The notes under the pieces are model-generated. The model was not told where the DNA came from, made no database searches, and worked only from the letters and a program-made list of their open reading frames with translations. DNA of 64,000 bases, taken from assembly GCA_027605045.1 (NCBI GenBank), contig JAQFWX010000006.1, positions 1,240,001 through 1,304,000 of the forward strand. The letters are read 5' to 3'. Source of the stretch: Phallus indusiatus (taxonomy: Eukaryota > Basidiomycota > Agaricomycetes > Phallales > Phallaceae). A program made the translations under genes and the position numbers. Numbering within the stretch: the first letter of the stretch is position 1; each line of letters opens with the position of its first letter. Below, piece after piece: positions 11,823 through 23,440 of this stretch.

Positions 11823-13496
11823 ATGACTCTCCATCATTATCCTTACGACATCTTGAGGGAAATCATAGTATACACCTATGTGTATAAGCTGATAGTACCG
11901 TGCGAAGAAGCCCAACTTGATCTACAAGTTCTGTCGCCTCCCGTACCCGCGTCGCATGTCTGCCGTTCGTGGAGACGCGCTCTCCTCTCCGATCCGACAG
12001 TTTGGACGTGTCTCTTGATTCCAGAGATGAAACCTGATGGAATAGTGGAATTGCTTCGTCGGTCGGACTCCTCTTTGTTGAACGTGTTTCTCACATTGGA
12101 TGGCAATGAGCTGAAGTGCGATAGGATGCGGAATATGCTTGCGGCTCTCTTCGGCCAAATTCATCGATTCAAAATATTGCGCGTGGATATTGCCTATCGG
12201 AACGATGTGTCTCTGGATACGCCATCAATGGATTTTCTCCGGAAGTCGACTGAACAGGTCTTGTCGTACCTTCAACAGCCCGCGCCAAAGCTGCAGACAT
12301 TTTCTTTTTATTACGGTTATCTCACTGTAGATGAAGACTTTAGTCCTGATTATGGGCTTCTGGGAAACCTATTCTCAGGCGAAGCACCTAATCTCAACCG
12401 AATACATCATCGACTATCTCTCGAGCTTGTGGAAGCGTATACTCCTGTATTCCATAATCTCTCAGAGATATATCTCAACCTGATAAACGGCATGGGATTT
12501 CGCCCTTTTGTCAATTTTTTAGGAGCTCTATCTCCCCGTCTCAGACTGCTCCATATTCATGTTTTTGCTGAACCGATATTGGATGACATCCACATCTGGG
12601 ACATGAACCTTCCGGTTCCGTTTGATGGAAGTGCCAGTTTACCGGGACTAGAAAGGCTCGTTATCAATGCGAATTACATGTCCGAGTTCGTGGCCATGTT
12701 TTTGAAACACGTAGCTCTTCCTTCAAATCTCAAGTGGTATATCATGACGATGCATCGCACCGACTTCGAGGACTCCCTTCCGTTGCTTAACCTCTTATCT
12801 CAGACCCGCTTCACGTATCTCCAGATCAAGATTGCGGACTTCGTAAAATTTTCCTTCGAAGAAAAACCGATCCGGAATGTCAACCAATCCGATGCCAATG
12901 GATTCGTCTATGGTTACGAGGAAATTGACGACCTCACAGATATCTGGGATCAATTGATCCGCTTGGTCGATTTATCTCACATTACTCGAATGTCCGTCAA
13001 TATAGATGAGGAATGCGGAGACATTTTTCCCATTATTTTCAATTCGATGACAAATCTGAGGCACCTGCGAATCAGACAAGGTCGTGCATATAACGTTTAC
13101 CAACAGGAAACAGCTTCATCATGTCTAATCGCATTGATGAAGGCTCTAGGAAACGATGAATACATGGAAGATCCGGAATACGACTTGGATACCACAAATC
13201 ATGCACAGCAATCCGTGCCGTCAGATATTATTTCTTCCCATGATTCTGATTCGTCAACGTCCAACAAACCTGCGTTCAGGTTCCCTTGTCCGTTGTTGGC
13301 TGAAGTAACTGTACAGTTGCGCAACCTGCTGGAGGGAATACAATTAGAGGCACTTTTCATATGCGCTGAAATACGGCGCATGGAAGGTTATCCTTTACGG
13401 ATGCTTGTCCGTTGCCCCGAAATGGCCGAGTCGGTCAGACGTGTCATAGAGGTGGTACCGAACGAAGATGTTCAAATCTCTGTCTTTCCTGCTTAG
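11823..13496 (+). CDS. F-box protein, intron-less paralogue 1, 557 aa
   Basis: First of a family in this window sharing the N-terminal pattern PYDILREII, then SPPxxASHVCRSWR, LLSDPxxWTC, and ELLRRSxSSLLNVF. This is an F-box-like region (residues 5-60) followed by leucine-rich sequence. The family usually supplies substrate receptors for SCF ubiquitin ligases. The ATG at 11823 is chosen because the frame upstream offers only a non-ATG codon and the next residues match the paralogues' starts. The gene is a single exon. The C-terminal end (LVRCPEMAESVRRVI, then EVPNEDVQISV) is also conserved in the paralogues. It lies in tandem with the next F-box gene. The substrate is unknown. Confidence 0.88.
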   Translation: MTLHHYPYDILREIIVYTYVYKLIVPCEEAQLDLQVLSPPVPASHVCRSWRRALLSDPTVWTCLLIPEMKPDGIVELLRRSDSSLLNVFLTLDGNELKCDRMRNMLAALFGQIHRFKILRVDIAYRNDVSLDTPSMDFLRKSTEQVLSYLQQPAPKLQTFSFYYGYLTVDEDFSPDYGLLGNLFSGEAPNLNRIHHRLSLELVEAYTPVFHNLSEIYLNLINGMGFRPFVNFLGALSPRLRLLHIHVFAEPILDDIHIWDMNLPVPFDGSASLPGLERLVINANYMSEFVAMFLKHVALPSNLKWYIMTMHRTDFEDSLPLLNLLSQTRFTYLQIKIADFVKFSFEEKPIRNVNQSDANGFVYGYEEIDDLTDIWDQLIRLVDLSHITRMSVNIDEECGDIFPIIFNSMTNLRHLRIRQGRAYNVYQQETASSCLIALMKALGNDEYMEDPEYDLDTTNHAQQSVPSDIISSHDSDSSTSNKPAFRFPCPLLAEVTVQLRNLLEGIQLEALFICAEIRRMEGYPLRMLVRCPEMAESVRRVIEVVPNEDVQISVFPA

Positions 13497-14395
13497 AAGT
13501 TTAAAAGGATTACCCACATAGGATTCGTCTCGCTGTTTAGTTTCTGTTTTACACAAATGAAGGTATTACTCGTTGCTGTTGTCGAATACGCAATTATACA
13601 TAACATTCGAGTACGTCCATGTTGGTATATATTCTACAGTTAGAAGTAACCCCGCTTTCACCTTACGTTTTCATGCTTGCCGTTGATGGAGATACAGTAC
13701 ATATAATTTATTTGACCTGTCTGTTTACTCTACAATAAGACTAGTCGCAATGTTAACGACCGGGGTTTTTCAAAGATCAGTAATTACTCTACTAATTGTG
13801 CTTGTCATTCTATTTTACTTGTAAGGAAAAATGGCTGTCATGTCGGCGGTGGGGAATAATCTTTATCAACAAATCCATCGTTTCATTACTACATATCCAG
13901 TCACCCTTCGCGGCTTGCATGGATTGACGTTTGTTTTATACTAGTAGGCTCACAGCGCAAAATTGTCACAGTCTTTAACGTGCGGGATGATTGGACTAAA
14001 TGAAACCAACGTCCACCCTAGCTCCCTTGAATTTTTGTCTTTTCTACGAGAAGTAAATGCCTAGCCGAAGGATTCATTGTCCATGTGTGTATGCGTCCAT
14101 CGTGCTGGTATGCTGCAGCACACCCCGAGCACATTCTTCGAACGTTTAGCTTGCCACTCCAAAGAGGAGAGAGAGATATTGTTCATGAAATAATCGGGAC
14201 ACCCTAACGTGTTCGGTAAGCTTCGAAGCATAATCAATTTCTTACAACATTTTGTAACCAACTTCATTCTGATAAACGAGGGGTCCAAAACCGCCGTCCT
14301 TGTTATGAGTAACTCCCTCTGGAACGCCTGTCCTTATTTTAGGGTCGCGTGAACGCCAATTTCCAACCACAATAACCGTTTTTTACCTCAGTCAC
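13497..14395. other. intergenic; no supported gene
   Basis: Spacer between the two tandem F-box genes; open frames here are short and featureless. Confidence 0.45.
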
Positions 14396-14405
14396 TATAT
14401 AAAAA
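14396..14405 (+). promoter_or_regulatory. TATA box of F-box paralogue 2
   Basis: TATATAAAAA lies about 80 bases before the ATG at 14484, followed by a pyrimidine-rich leader. Confidence 0.55.
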
Positions 14406-14483
14406 GGAGTCCCAACTAGCCCAAGCTATCAAATTTCCTCTTCGGCTTGCCCCTCAATCTTGCTCTAATTACTTACCTTCACC

Positions 14484-16184
14484 ATGCACTGTGCGGCAGA
14501 ACGCATCCCTTACGACGTACTAAGGGAAATTATCCGGTATACATATGTGTATGAACTAGAGCTGCCCCCTGAAGAGCTGGAGTTTAATTTACAGGTATCA
14601 TCGCCCCCCATATCAGCCTCGCAAGTCTGCCGTAAATGGAGAGGGCCCCTCGTCTCAGATTCTTCAATGTGGACTTGCCTTGTGGTCAACAAGATGAGTC
14701 ATAGTTGGATAACTGAGCTTCTCCGACGCTCGAAAACCGCCCCATTAAACGTGTTCCTGAATCTGAATATATTTGCGAAGCAATCCCGAACTGACGATGA
14801 AAAACAGAAATTGTTGTTCTCGGTCTTCAATGAGATAAATCGTTTTAAAGCATTACGTGTGCGGATGGATTATACAGACGCTTTTTCGTCTTTCGCTCCG
14901 AAAATCAAGAAAACATTGATCGAACAAGTTTTATGCTATCTGCAGGAACCCGCGCCGAATTTAGAAGTCCTTTCTTTATGGTATCATAAAAGGGACAACA
15001 ATTATAACCCCGTTCCCGACCACTCGATCGTGAATAACTTATTTTCGAAAAATGCATCCAATATTAGGCGAATGCATCACCGACTTTCCTTAACTTCCAC
15101 TTTTCAAACCTCAAATTGTTTTGCCTTTCACAATCTTTCGGAACTCTCTCTTACGTTGATCTCTCGGGTAGATTATCGCTGTTTCCTTGATCTTATAACA
15201 TTGTCTCCCGGCCTCAGATTGCTCCATTTATCTGGTGATTCGTACGTCAATCCAAACTGGGAATCTCTAATCGGCCGTCAGGTCAATTTACCACACCTTA
15301 AAAATCTTGTTTTCAATGTCCAAGACATACGCGTGGTGGATTCCTTTTTACAGGATATGGTGTTTCCCCGAAATATCAAGTGGTATTTTTTTTCCGAAAA
15401 CAGGCTTGACTTTGAGCCGCAATCCTTGATTCAATTTCTATCTCAGGAGCATTTTAAATCTGTTGATATAGACGCTGCTCACTCTGAAGAGTATGTGCGA
15501 TTGTTTTCAGATAATCAATCGGTCAATGATCACGACATCCAACCCGAGTACAATGAATTTTCTTATTTCAATATAGAAAGAGAAAACTCCATAAATTCTC
15601 GTGATCCTTTAATATATGCTATCGTATGGACCAGGGTCAGACATATGACTTTAAAGGACATTTCCGACTGTACGGGAGTAGTTCGCATTTTCTCTTTAGC
15701 GTCGAATTTGCGGAGTCTAGTCATCAAACAAACCTCACAACGCTCTCGCGAGAGTATATATACTTGTTCAAATTGCTTGGCCGTATCATTAATACCGCTT
15801 TGGGAATTACCCATAGACTTAGAGTTTCTCGGACATCGAATTGATTCCAAACAGCCTCTCCCCCTTCCTTTTTGTCCTCTGTTACGCAAAGTCATTTTAA
15901 AATTAGAGAAGCCATTGGATGAAGACCATAACAAACTATTGGGTATCTGCTGCAATCTGAGAAGAGTAGCGCAACATCCCATACATGCCCGGGTCCAGCG
16001 TTATTACTCAGCAATGAATGAGGAAATGGATGAGGAAACGGATGAGGAAATAGACGAAATAGACGAAATAGAGGATCTGGACTCAGAAGATGAACCAGTA
16101 GAAGTGTGCTATTTCGGTCGAGAAAGACTTCTTAGTATTTTGGGGACTCGTGGTAAGCTTCATGTTCGAGAGTACTTTCGTTAG
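14484..16184 (+). CDS. F-box protein, intron-less paralogue 2, 566 aa
   Basis: Same family and orientation as paralogue 1. Residues 8-60 carry IPYDVLREIIRYTYVYE, SPPISASQVCRKWR and SMWTCLVV, then ELLRRSKTAPLNVFL. The rest is LRR-like. Near the C-terminus is a strongly acidic low-complexity run (about residues 512-540, repeats of DEE, DEI and DEID) that the other paralogues lack; it looks like short-repeat expansion. It is a single exon with an ATG in good context after a TATA box. Likely an SCF substrate receptor; the target is unknown. Confidence 0.87.
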   Translation: MHCAAERIPYDVLREIIRYTYVYELELPPEELEFNLQVSSPPISASQVCRKWRGPLVSDSSMWTCLVVNKMSHSWITELLRRSKTAPLNVFLNLNIFAKQSRTDDEKQKLLFSVFNEINRFKALRVRMDYTDAFSSFAPKIKKTLIEQVLCYLQEPAPNLEVLSLWYHKRDNNYNPVPDHSIVNNLFSKNASNIRRMHHRLSLTSTFQTSNCFAFHNLSELSLTLISRVDYRCFLDLITLSPGLRLLHLSGDSYVNPNWESLIGRQVNLPHLKNLVFNVQDIRVVDSFLQDMVFPRNIKWYFFSENRLDFEPQSLIQFLSQEHFKSVDIDAAHSEEYVRLFSDNQSVNDHDIQPEYNEFSYFNIERENSINSRDPLIYAIVWTRVRHMTLKDISDCTGVVRIFSLASNLRSLVIKQTSQRSRESIYTCSNCLAVSLIPLWELPIDLEFLGHRIDSKQPLPLPFCPLLRKVILKLEKPLDEDHNKLLGICCNLRRVAQHPIHARVQRYYSAMNEEMDEETDEEIDEIDEIEDLDSEDEPVEVCYFGRERLLSILGTRGKLHVREYFR

Positions 16185-16644
16185 CTGATTCAACGGGTTG
16201 CTGCAGGTGACGCTTTCAGTGCCTCAGCCATGTCATTTTTAGCCCCGCTCATTAAACACTAGAACGTCTTGCGCGGGTTTCACTAAGAGCCATCAAATTA
16301 TGAGTCATTCGTTTAGATGTACAGGATTTATTTTGATATACATGCCCGTTTTTAATGTCGGTTTTTGGTATCTATAGTACACAATTGTATCCATGATAAC
16401 ATGCCCTGCGAATTAATTTCTTTTGTTAAAAACGTCTCAGTTTACAGAGAAAGTTCCGAGGAACGTATCAATGTCAAGAAATGGTTAAGATCTTTAGCCA
16501 AGATTATAGATACATATCGGCGACTAACTTTCCGTAAAAACGTTTCATTGGGAAAATCTCCCGACTAACCCGCCGCCAATTATTACAATACTTAAAAGGC
16601 ATTGGTGTGTGCCTGTGGGTGCTGTATTAGCTAATATCATGTAA
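16185..16644. other. intergenic; no supported gene
   Basis: Host DNA between the F-box gene and the left end of the Helitron. No gene recognised. Confidence 0.45.
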
Positions 16645-16850
16645 TCACTCGGTAAAGAGGTTGTGCGCGCGCGCGCCCCCCAAGAATTAGAGCACCAAAA
16701 AGACTCAAACTCGAGCCGGTTTCACATAATTTCAAAGCTTTTATATCAAATAAATTTTTTTGTATTATTAAAATGACTAAAAAAATTACCACCAACCTTT
16801 TTTTCCCAAAAAAAAAACATTTTTTTTTATTTTCAGTTTGGGTCTCCAAA

Positions 16851-19800
16851 ATGCAATTGTGGACACCTTCTTCGTGGTAACTTGCTCGGGGGGGTCCATT
16901 CCCTGTTTCTCAGGGGGTACCTACCACCACTGTGGGGGAAGGAACGGCCCCCACCTCAGAACAAGTTCCAACTCAAACAATATTGAGATTTACTATTATT
17001 CTATAATGTGGGTGTTAAATATTATAATTGGTAAAATAAATAAATTAATTTAAATTAATTTTTTTAGGCTACCCTCAACACCTGAGAGGGACAGGAGAAA
17101 TGAGCGTGAGAGAGAACGAGTTGCACGTCAAATGACTTCTCCCACTCAAAGGAGGGAGAGGAGAGAAAATATTGTCAGACAAAATCCTGTTATAGGACCA
17201 ATTCCCTTTCAATTGCCCGTAGGAGATATGGTACATCCTGATCCAGCTATGGATGAGGATCCCTTCCATCCTACACCAAGGGAACAAATACGACGAATAC
17301 GCGAGCAGTTGGATAATGCTCAGCTACACCCACTACAAGGTCAACATAGAAGGAATAACCAGGCACTAGGGAATGCAAATTTGGGTGTTGCTGGTGTAGC
17401 CAATCTACGTGCTCAGGCAGAGCAGATCGAATTGCACCCACCTAGATGAAGAAGGGGTGGCCAAGTTGAACAACAGATTTTAAACAATGGGGCAGGTCTG
17501 AATGAAAATATAATGGGTGTTGCCGGGGTTGCCAACTTACGTGCTCAAGCTGCACAGTTGTTTTATCCACAACCCCCAGTCAATCAGCCTATACAGAATG
17601 TTCCTCATGTTCCGGAGTTGGAGGTGCAATTCGATATCATTCCTCAAAATCCGGAGTTGGATATGCAATTCAATGATGAGCAAGAAGCACCAATGGATGA
17701 ACTTCCTCAGGGCGGATTTGATGATTTCCAGGCTGAAAATGCTCCTCCCGTAAATCCTGCATTACCACTGCCCCGTGCTAGACGGCCTGTCATTGAGAAT
17801 GAAATTCCAGCAAATAATCTGGGTCCAATGACAGTGATGTGTCGTGAGTGTAGGGCTCTACACTGGATTGCAGAGCGTCTGGTGAATTCTTCTATTCGTA
17901 ATCCAGAATTCGGGATGTGCTGTCTACAAGGAAAAATCACACTTCCAGATCTACAGCCACAGCCAGAATTACTGAGACAATTATTTCATGATGAAACACC
18001 AGAAGCACAGGAGTTTCGAGATAATATCCGTTCGTATAACTTTGCATTGGCGTTTACCTCCCTTGGTGCAGAATTCGATCAAGAACTCCTGGGAAATCGT
18101 GGACCATACGTTCTCAAGCTACTGGGTGGGCTGTATCATAATCATGGAACTCTGCTACCTGATCCAAATGACCTGGATCAAAATGGTCGTCTGAAAGTGC
18201 GTTATGCGCAGCTTTATATATTCGATCCCGCAACCGCACTTCAGTACCGTCAAAATAACAATCAAAACAGACTTAATGTCAACACTCTATCTGATCTTCA
18301 AGAATTAATGTTGGCACACAATCCACTAACGAGGATCTATCAACAGGCTTACGAACGATTGCGTGCAAGTGGTAATCAAACACTTCAAGCGCGATTAACA
18401 TACCGTGTCTTCCAGGATCCACGAAGATATAATCTACCCAATCCAGATTTACAAGAAATTGCGGCAGTACTACCTGGAGATGGAGGTGCTGTAGGAGAGC
18501 GAGATATTGTCTTACAATTACAAAGACCTCCAGGTGCTCCATATCAGTTTCAGCGTATTACTGAGGGACACGCCCTTTACGCACCTCTTCAATATGTACT
18601 GTTCTTCCCTCTTGGTGAACCTGGATGGCACTATAGGATTCCTTATACGCATGCACATGTCGAAATGGGGAATCCTTTCATTAACGCTGCAAATCCACGA
18701 CCTAACCAGGAAGACCGATCACGAAAATGGGTTTCCATGACGAAGTATTATTGTTACCGGCTAATGCCACGTGTAGATGAACCCGATACAATTCTCAGGG
18801 GAGGAAAGCTCTTTCAACAATATATCGTGGATGCATGGGCAGCTTCGGAGCAGAGTCGATTACTTTGGTATCAGCATAATCAAGCTACGCTGCGTGCTGA
18901 ACTATACAATCAGGCTATAGATGCTTTTACACGGGACGATGTTAATCTTGCTGAAATTGGAAGAAAAGTTATTCTCCCTGCTACATTTACTGGAAGCCCC
19001 CGAGATATGCTGGAGTCTTGCCAAAATTCTCTGGCAATCTCACGCAAACTTGGCAATCCAATGATTTTTCTTACAATGACTGCTAATCCTCAGTGGCCAG
19101 AAATTCAAAATGCGCTGCTTCCTGGACAAACAATACATGATCGTCCTGACTTGGTCACACGTGTTTTCAACCTGAAGAAGAAGGCTCTATTAAAAAGAAT
19201 AAATAAAGACAGGTATGTTTTTAATTGAAGAATGTGCTTTGTTAAACTGACTGTATTTAGATATTTTGGAAAAGTCACCGCTCACGTCTATACTATCGAG
19301 TTTCAAAAACGTGGCCTACCTCATGTCAGGGTACGCTACCGCCGTCTCTCATTTTCCTATTTATTATCATCGGCATCATTTCGTTTCTATTTTATTTATC
19401 ATTTCCATATTTTACTTTCACCTTCCGTTTCCTTGTTCTGTCTCTATTTCACTTTCTCTACTCGCGCGCGTCGCGCGCTCGTACCCGGCGTGATGCCCGT
19501 GACATCACGTCGCTTAGGCTCGGCTTGGGCGCCTGGCACTTAGCTGTGCCAGGGCCGCACGCCGCGTCGTCGTTTTATGTATATAGTAGCTGTACCTAGA
19601 GTGAGGGTCCCTAAGCTTGTTCTCTTAGGATCCCCTCCCTCTAGGTGAGTAGTTAGTATTTTCCCAATATATATCTCTTAGGATCCCCTCCCTCTAGTCT
19701 GAGTTGAGTAGCCCTAACACCTCATATGCATCTTTTGATATGGGTTGATGAAAACTCACGGCTTCATACTCCTGCAGATGTGAATACATTAATTTGGGCT

Positions 19801-22476
19801 CAGTTGCCAGATCCAGAAACACATCCAAGACTATTTCACTTGGTCACTACACTGATGATGCATGGACCCTGTGGTCAGGACAATCCCAATGCACCCTGTA
19901 TGGTTCATGGTCGGTGTAGTAAAAAGTTTCCAAAGGACTTCTGTGAGGAGACAATACTCAGCGAAGATGGATATCCCAAATATGCCCGTCCAAATAATGG
20001 CCGAACATTTGTCAAGAATGGAGTTACTCTGGATAACCGCCATGTGGTTCCTTTCTGTCCCATCCTTTTGCTTGAGTTTGAGTGCCACATTAATGTTGAA
20101 ATGACGGCCTCAATTAAAGCAATAAAATACATACACAAGTATGTTTACAAGGGACATGACCGGACTACTTTGGAGGTACTTCCAGGTCAGCAGAGGAACC
20201 AAGTGCAGGAAGAGGAACTTCGACGTAATGAGATTAAACGTTACTTGGATTGCCGATATGTCAGTTCTCATGAGGCTGTCTGGCGTCTCAATGAATTCGA
20301 GTTACATCGCCAGGTCCCAACTGTCATTGCACTCCCAGTTCATGAAGAAAATCAGCAAATAGTGATATTCAATCAAAATGAACCCCGAGAAGTCGCACTC
20401 GATAGGCTGGAACACCGTGAAACAAAGCTCACTGCATATTTCAAAGCCAATGAACGTTATCCATTTGCAAGGGACATATTCTATATTGATTTTCCTGAAC
20501 ATTTTGTCTGGGATAAAAATCGCTGGAAACCTCGCCAGAAATATCCTGCTATTGGTCGTATTCATTTCGCAAGTCCTTATTCAGGTGAACGATTCTATAT
20601 TCGTACTCTTTTACATGTTGTACGTGGAGCCCGATCATTTGCAGAACTACGCACCTTTGAAGAAGTGGAGTACCCGAGTGCCAAAGCTGCCTGTTTAGCT
20701 CGGGGTCTCTTAGAGGACGATAACGAATGGAGACTCTGCCTACAAGAGGCTTCTGCAATCCAATCCGGTCACCAACTTCGAGGACTATTTGTAGCCATCC
20801 TCACTCACTCAATTCCTTCTGATGCACCAGGCCTTTGGATGGAATTTAGAGATCATTTATGTGATGACCTCCTGCGTATAATACAGCGAGAGTATAATAT
20901 ACCAGAACCAACAATGGAGGAGATCTATGATTTTGGTTTATTCAAAATTGATATCATCCTTCATAAAATGGGACGATCACTGGCAGATTTCGATCTTCCT
21001 GCTGTAATTGGCGATTGGCAACGTAATATTCCGAACAGACTTATCGCAGAACAGCTCGACTATAATATTGCAAATGAACAAAATCAAGCTCAAGATATGT
21101 ATGGCCATCTCAATGCAGGTCAACGTGCTGCACACGATGCAATCCTCCAATCTGTCCGTAATAATGAAGGTCGGCTTTTCTTTCTTCATGGACCAGGTGG
21201 TACTGGAAAGTCATATACATGGAATGCAATTGCCCATTCATGTAGAGCTGAAGGAATGATTGTATTATGTGTAGCATCTTCTGGCATTGCCTCACTTTTA
21301 CTTCAAGGTGGACGAACTTCCCATAGTGCCTTCAAGATTCCACTTGACATTCTCCCAACTTCCACATGTGACATCGGTCGAAATACTCTCCGTGCAGAGC
21401 TCATGGCTCAAGTTCGATTAATCATATGGGATGAAATATCTATGCAACATCGACACACATGTGAGGCTGTTGATCGCACACTACGGGATATTCGTAATGA
21501 GCCAGATCGTCCATTTGGCGGTATCACAGTAGCATGGGGTGGAGATTTTCAACAAATCCTTCCGGTCATTCCTAAAGGCTCCAAGGAGGAGATCATCAAT
21601 GCCTGTATCCAACGATCACCACTCTGGCGAGATGTTCATATATTGCATTTGATGGAAAATATGCGTATTGATCATGCCGATCCTCAAAGTATCGAATTCG
21701 CACAATGGCTTCATCAAATAGGACAAGGCTCTGATCTTCCACTAGATCATTCGTTCGACATTCCTGAAGGCATGCGCTGTGAGCCTTCCGTGCAAGGACT
21801 CATTCAAGCTACCTATAACCAAATTAATACCTATCAGAACGATAACTACTTCCTCGAACGTGCCATCCTTTGCCCCAGGAACTCCGAAGTTGATGAAATT
21901 AACGATTTAATCCTTGACCAATTCCTTGGTATATTACAAATTTGTCATGGTGTTGACTCGGTTAGAAAAGAGGCTGAAGATGACCTATTCCCTATTGAAT
22001 ACTTGAACTCAATCGATGTTCCTGGCTTACCACCCTCGAAGCTCAAGTTAAAGCTCAATATGCCCCTTATTCTCCTCCGAAACATCAACCCCGAAGCAGG
22101 ACTTTGCAATGGAACCCGTGTTCGTCTTATACAGAAACGCCAAAGAGTCCTCCAGGTTCGAATTCTCACTGGACCTGCTAGAGGTTCCATGGCTTTTATT
22201 CCACGGATCAAACTCACCTCCACTAATTTGCCCTTCGAACTTATGAGGTTGCAATATCCTCTCCGGCCTGCATTCGCAATGACTATCAACAAAGCTCAAG
22301 GTCAATCATTAGGACATGTTGGAATTGATTTACATTCTCAAGTTTTTTCTCATGGACAATTTTATGTTGCTGTCTCCAGAGGTACTAATATGGGGCAGAT
22401 TAAAGTTCTTTTACCACCAAATTCTAATGGAAAAACTGTTAATATTGTTTATAAAGATGTACTACTCTATCCTTAA
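16851..22476 (+). pseudogene. Helitron Rep/helicase gene, disrupted
   Basis: Rolling-circle replication initiator fused to a PIF1-family helicase. Breaks seen: in-frame TAA at 16878-16880, in-frame TGA at 17447-17449, and a solo LTR at 19324-19719. An intron is likely near 16.95-17.07 kb and another at 19213-19260 (gtatgt...tag). The Rep region shows VYTIEFQKRGLPH before the LTR and MHLLIW after it, which together form the HUH motif. The Tyr region is YIHKYVYKGHDR (about 20120). The helicase has Walker A GPGGTGKS (about 21193), Walker B IIWDEIS (about 21424) and the C-terminal AVSRG motif (about 22370). The part 19726-22476 is an unbroken 916-codon frame. An N-terminal unit GVAGVANLRAQA occurs twice. 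Confidence 0.85.
19324..19719. mobile_element. solo LTR nested in the Helitron, 396 bp
   Basis: Begins TGTCAGGG and ends CCCTAACA, inverted ends with one mismatch. It is flanked by the exact 5-base duplication CCTCA at 19319-19323 and 19720-19724. Removing it rejoins the Rep reading frame. Inside are a TATA-like stretch near 19575 and two copies of a 24-base direct repeat starting at 19621 and 19674. With no internal retrotransposon genes, it is a solo LTR left by recombination. Gypsy or Copia membership cannot be decided. Confidence 0.85.
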
Positions 22477-22600
22477 TACCTATGTATCACTTTATCATTT
22501 TCATTTTTATATACCACTTTTTCATTTTGTTTTTTGTATTTCAAACTCAACTTACTCAAATAAAACACGGGCGCAGCTTGCTGCGCCTATTCTCTGCTAG

Positions 22601-23148
22601 TGAACTAAGGTTTAGGGTTTAAAAGATAGGGTTCTGCAGCTGATTTAATCAATTGACAATAACCAATGTTAAATGTCCCTTTTCATCGCTCTGTACCGAG
22701 AGCACATGTCGGGTTTGTCGTTCCCCACGCTCGAGTTAATTGCAAGCCAATTGCTTTCTCTCGTATACTAACCCACATGCGTGGTACAACCGCCGGGGGA
22801 ATTTTCCGAAGATCTCACTTAGAAGGTGACACTGCAAACGCGACGAGTCTGCCACGTCACCACATCAACGTTTCAACACTTAGTTTGAATCCGACACCGA
22901 CCCTAAATCTTCCTATTTCGTATGCCTCAAACGCTAAATTTTGGTCAAATGAAGGTTAATTATTATTCACAGTGTTTGGCAAGTACGATCTCGGTTTCCG
23001 AATTGAAACTATGAAACTAAACTAGTTAAGACGCACCGTCAGCACTATTTAATGTGTTTCCAAATTGAAAAATTCTTCCGAGTTATTGGCATAGTACCTT
23101 CAACGATATTCTCTAGAAATTACAGACTCTTTTCACTTGCGTAACTTG
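22601..23148. other. intergenic between two transposons
   Basis: Host DNA between the Helitron and the second LTR. Contains TTTAGGGTTT near 22610, too short to be telomeric. No gene seen. Confidence 0.4.
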
Positions 23149-23153
23149 CGTTG

Positions 23154-23435
23154 TGTAAAAGTCCGAGAGACTTTTACACAAGAACTTCAAGAACAAAGGA
23201 ATATCACACAAGATGAGTGCAGATGATCTTCGTTAAAGAAGCTAAAGAAAAATATCTACATCTCGAGCTTTATATACCTAAATAAAGATTATCTAATTAC
23301 TTAGATAAGAGTGAAATATAAGCAAATCGTTCGGAAATGATTTGTAAGAAGACGAAATAAAAGATAAGATTATAAACAGTCCGAAGTCCCCGACTCGGAC
23401 GTCTCGGACAGATCGAGAGAGTCCAGACTCTTACA
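23154..23435. mobile_element. solo LTR, 282 bp
   Basis: Begins TGTAAAAGTC and ends GACTCTTACA, inverted ends with one mismatch. It is flanked by the exact 5-base duplication CGTTG at 23149-23153 and 23436-23440. Its first 26 bases form a hairpin (TGTAAAAGTC, loop, GACTTTTACA). A TATA-like TTTATATA lies near 23270. It differs from the LTR at 19324-19719, so at least two retrotransposon families have been active here. Confidence 0.85.
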
Positions 23436-23440
23436 CGTTG

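Larger units (their letters stand above)
16645..22600 (+). mobile_element. Helitron rolling-circle transposon, about 5.96 kb
   Basis: The right end is clear. A GC hairpin (GGCGCAGC-TTG-CTGCGCC, about 22570-22587) is followed about 10 bases later by the terminal CTAG at 22597-22600, then a host T. The left end is placed at TC in the context A|TCACTCGG, which begins a GC-alternating stretch. Both ends fit Helitron insertion between A and T without target duplication. Inside are a Rep (HUH) region and a PIF1-type helicase, the usual Helitron content. The coding region is broken by stops and by an LTR at 19324-19719, so it is probably not autonomous. Confidence 0.85.

Noticed and set aside
16667..16681. 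GC-alternating run GCGCGCGCGCGCC as Z-DNA or microsatellite
   Set aside because: It lies within the conserved-looking left end of the Helitron and is best explained as part of that terminus.
18279..18542. Minus-strand frames across the Helitron
   Set aside because: Shadows of the Rep/helicase coding strand; no motifs.
22609..22636. Telomere-like TTTAGGGTTT next to the Helitron end
   Set aside because: Only one clear unit, with no tandem array; too short to mean a telomere or interstitial telomeric tract.
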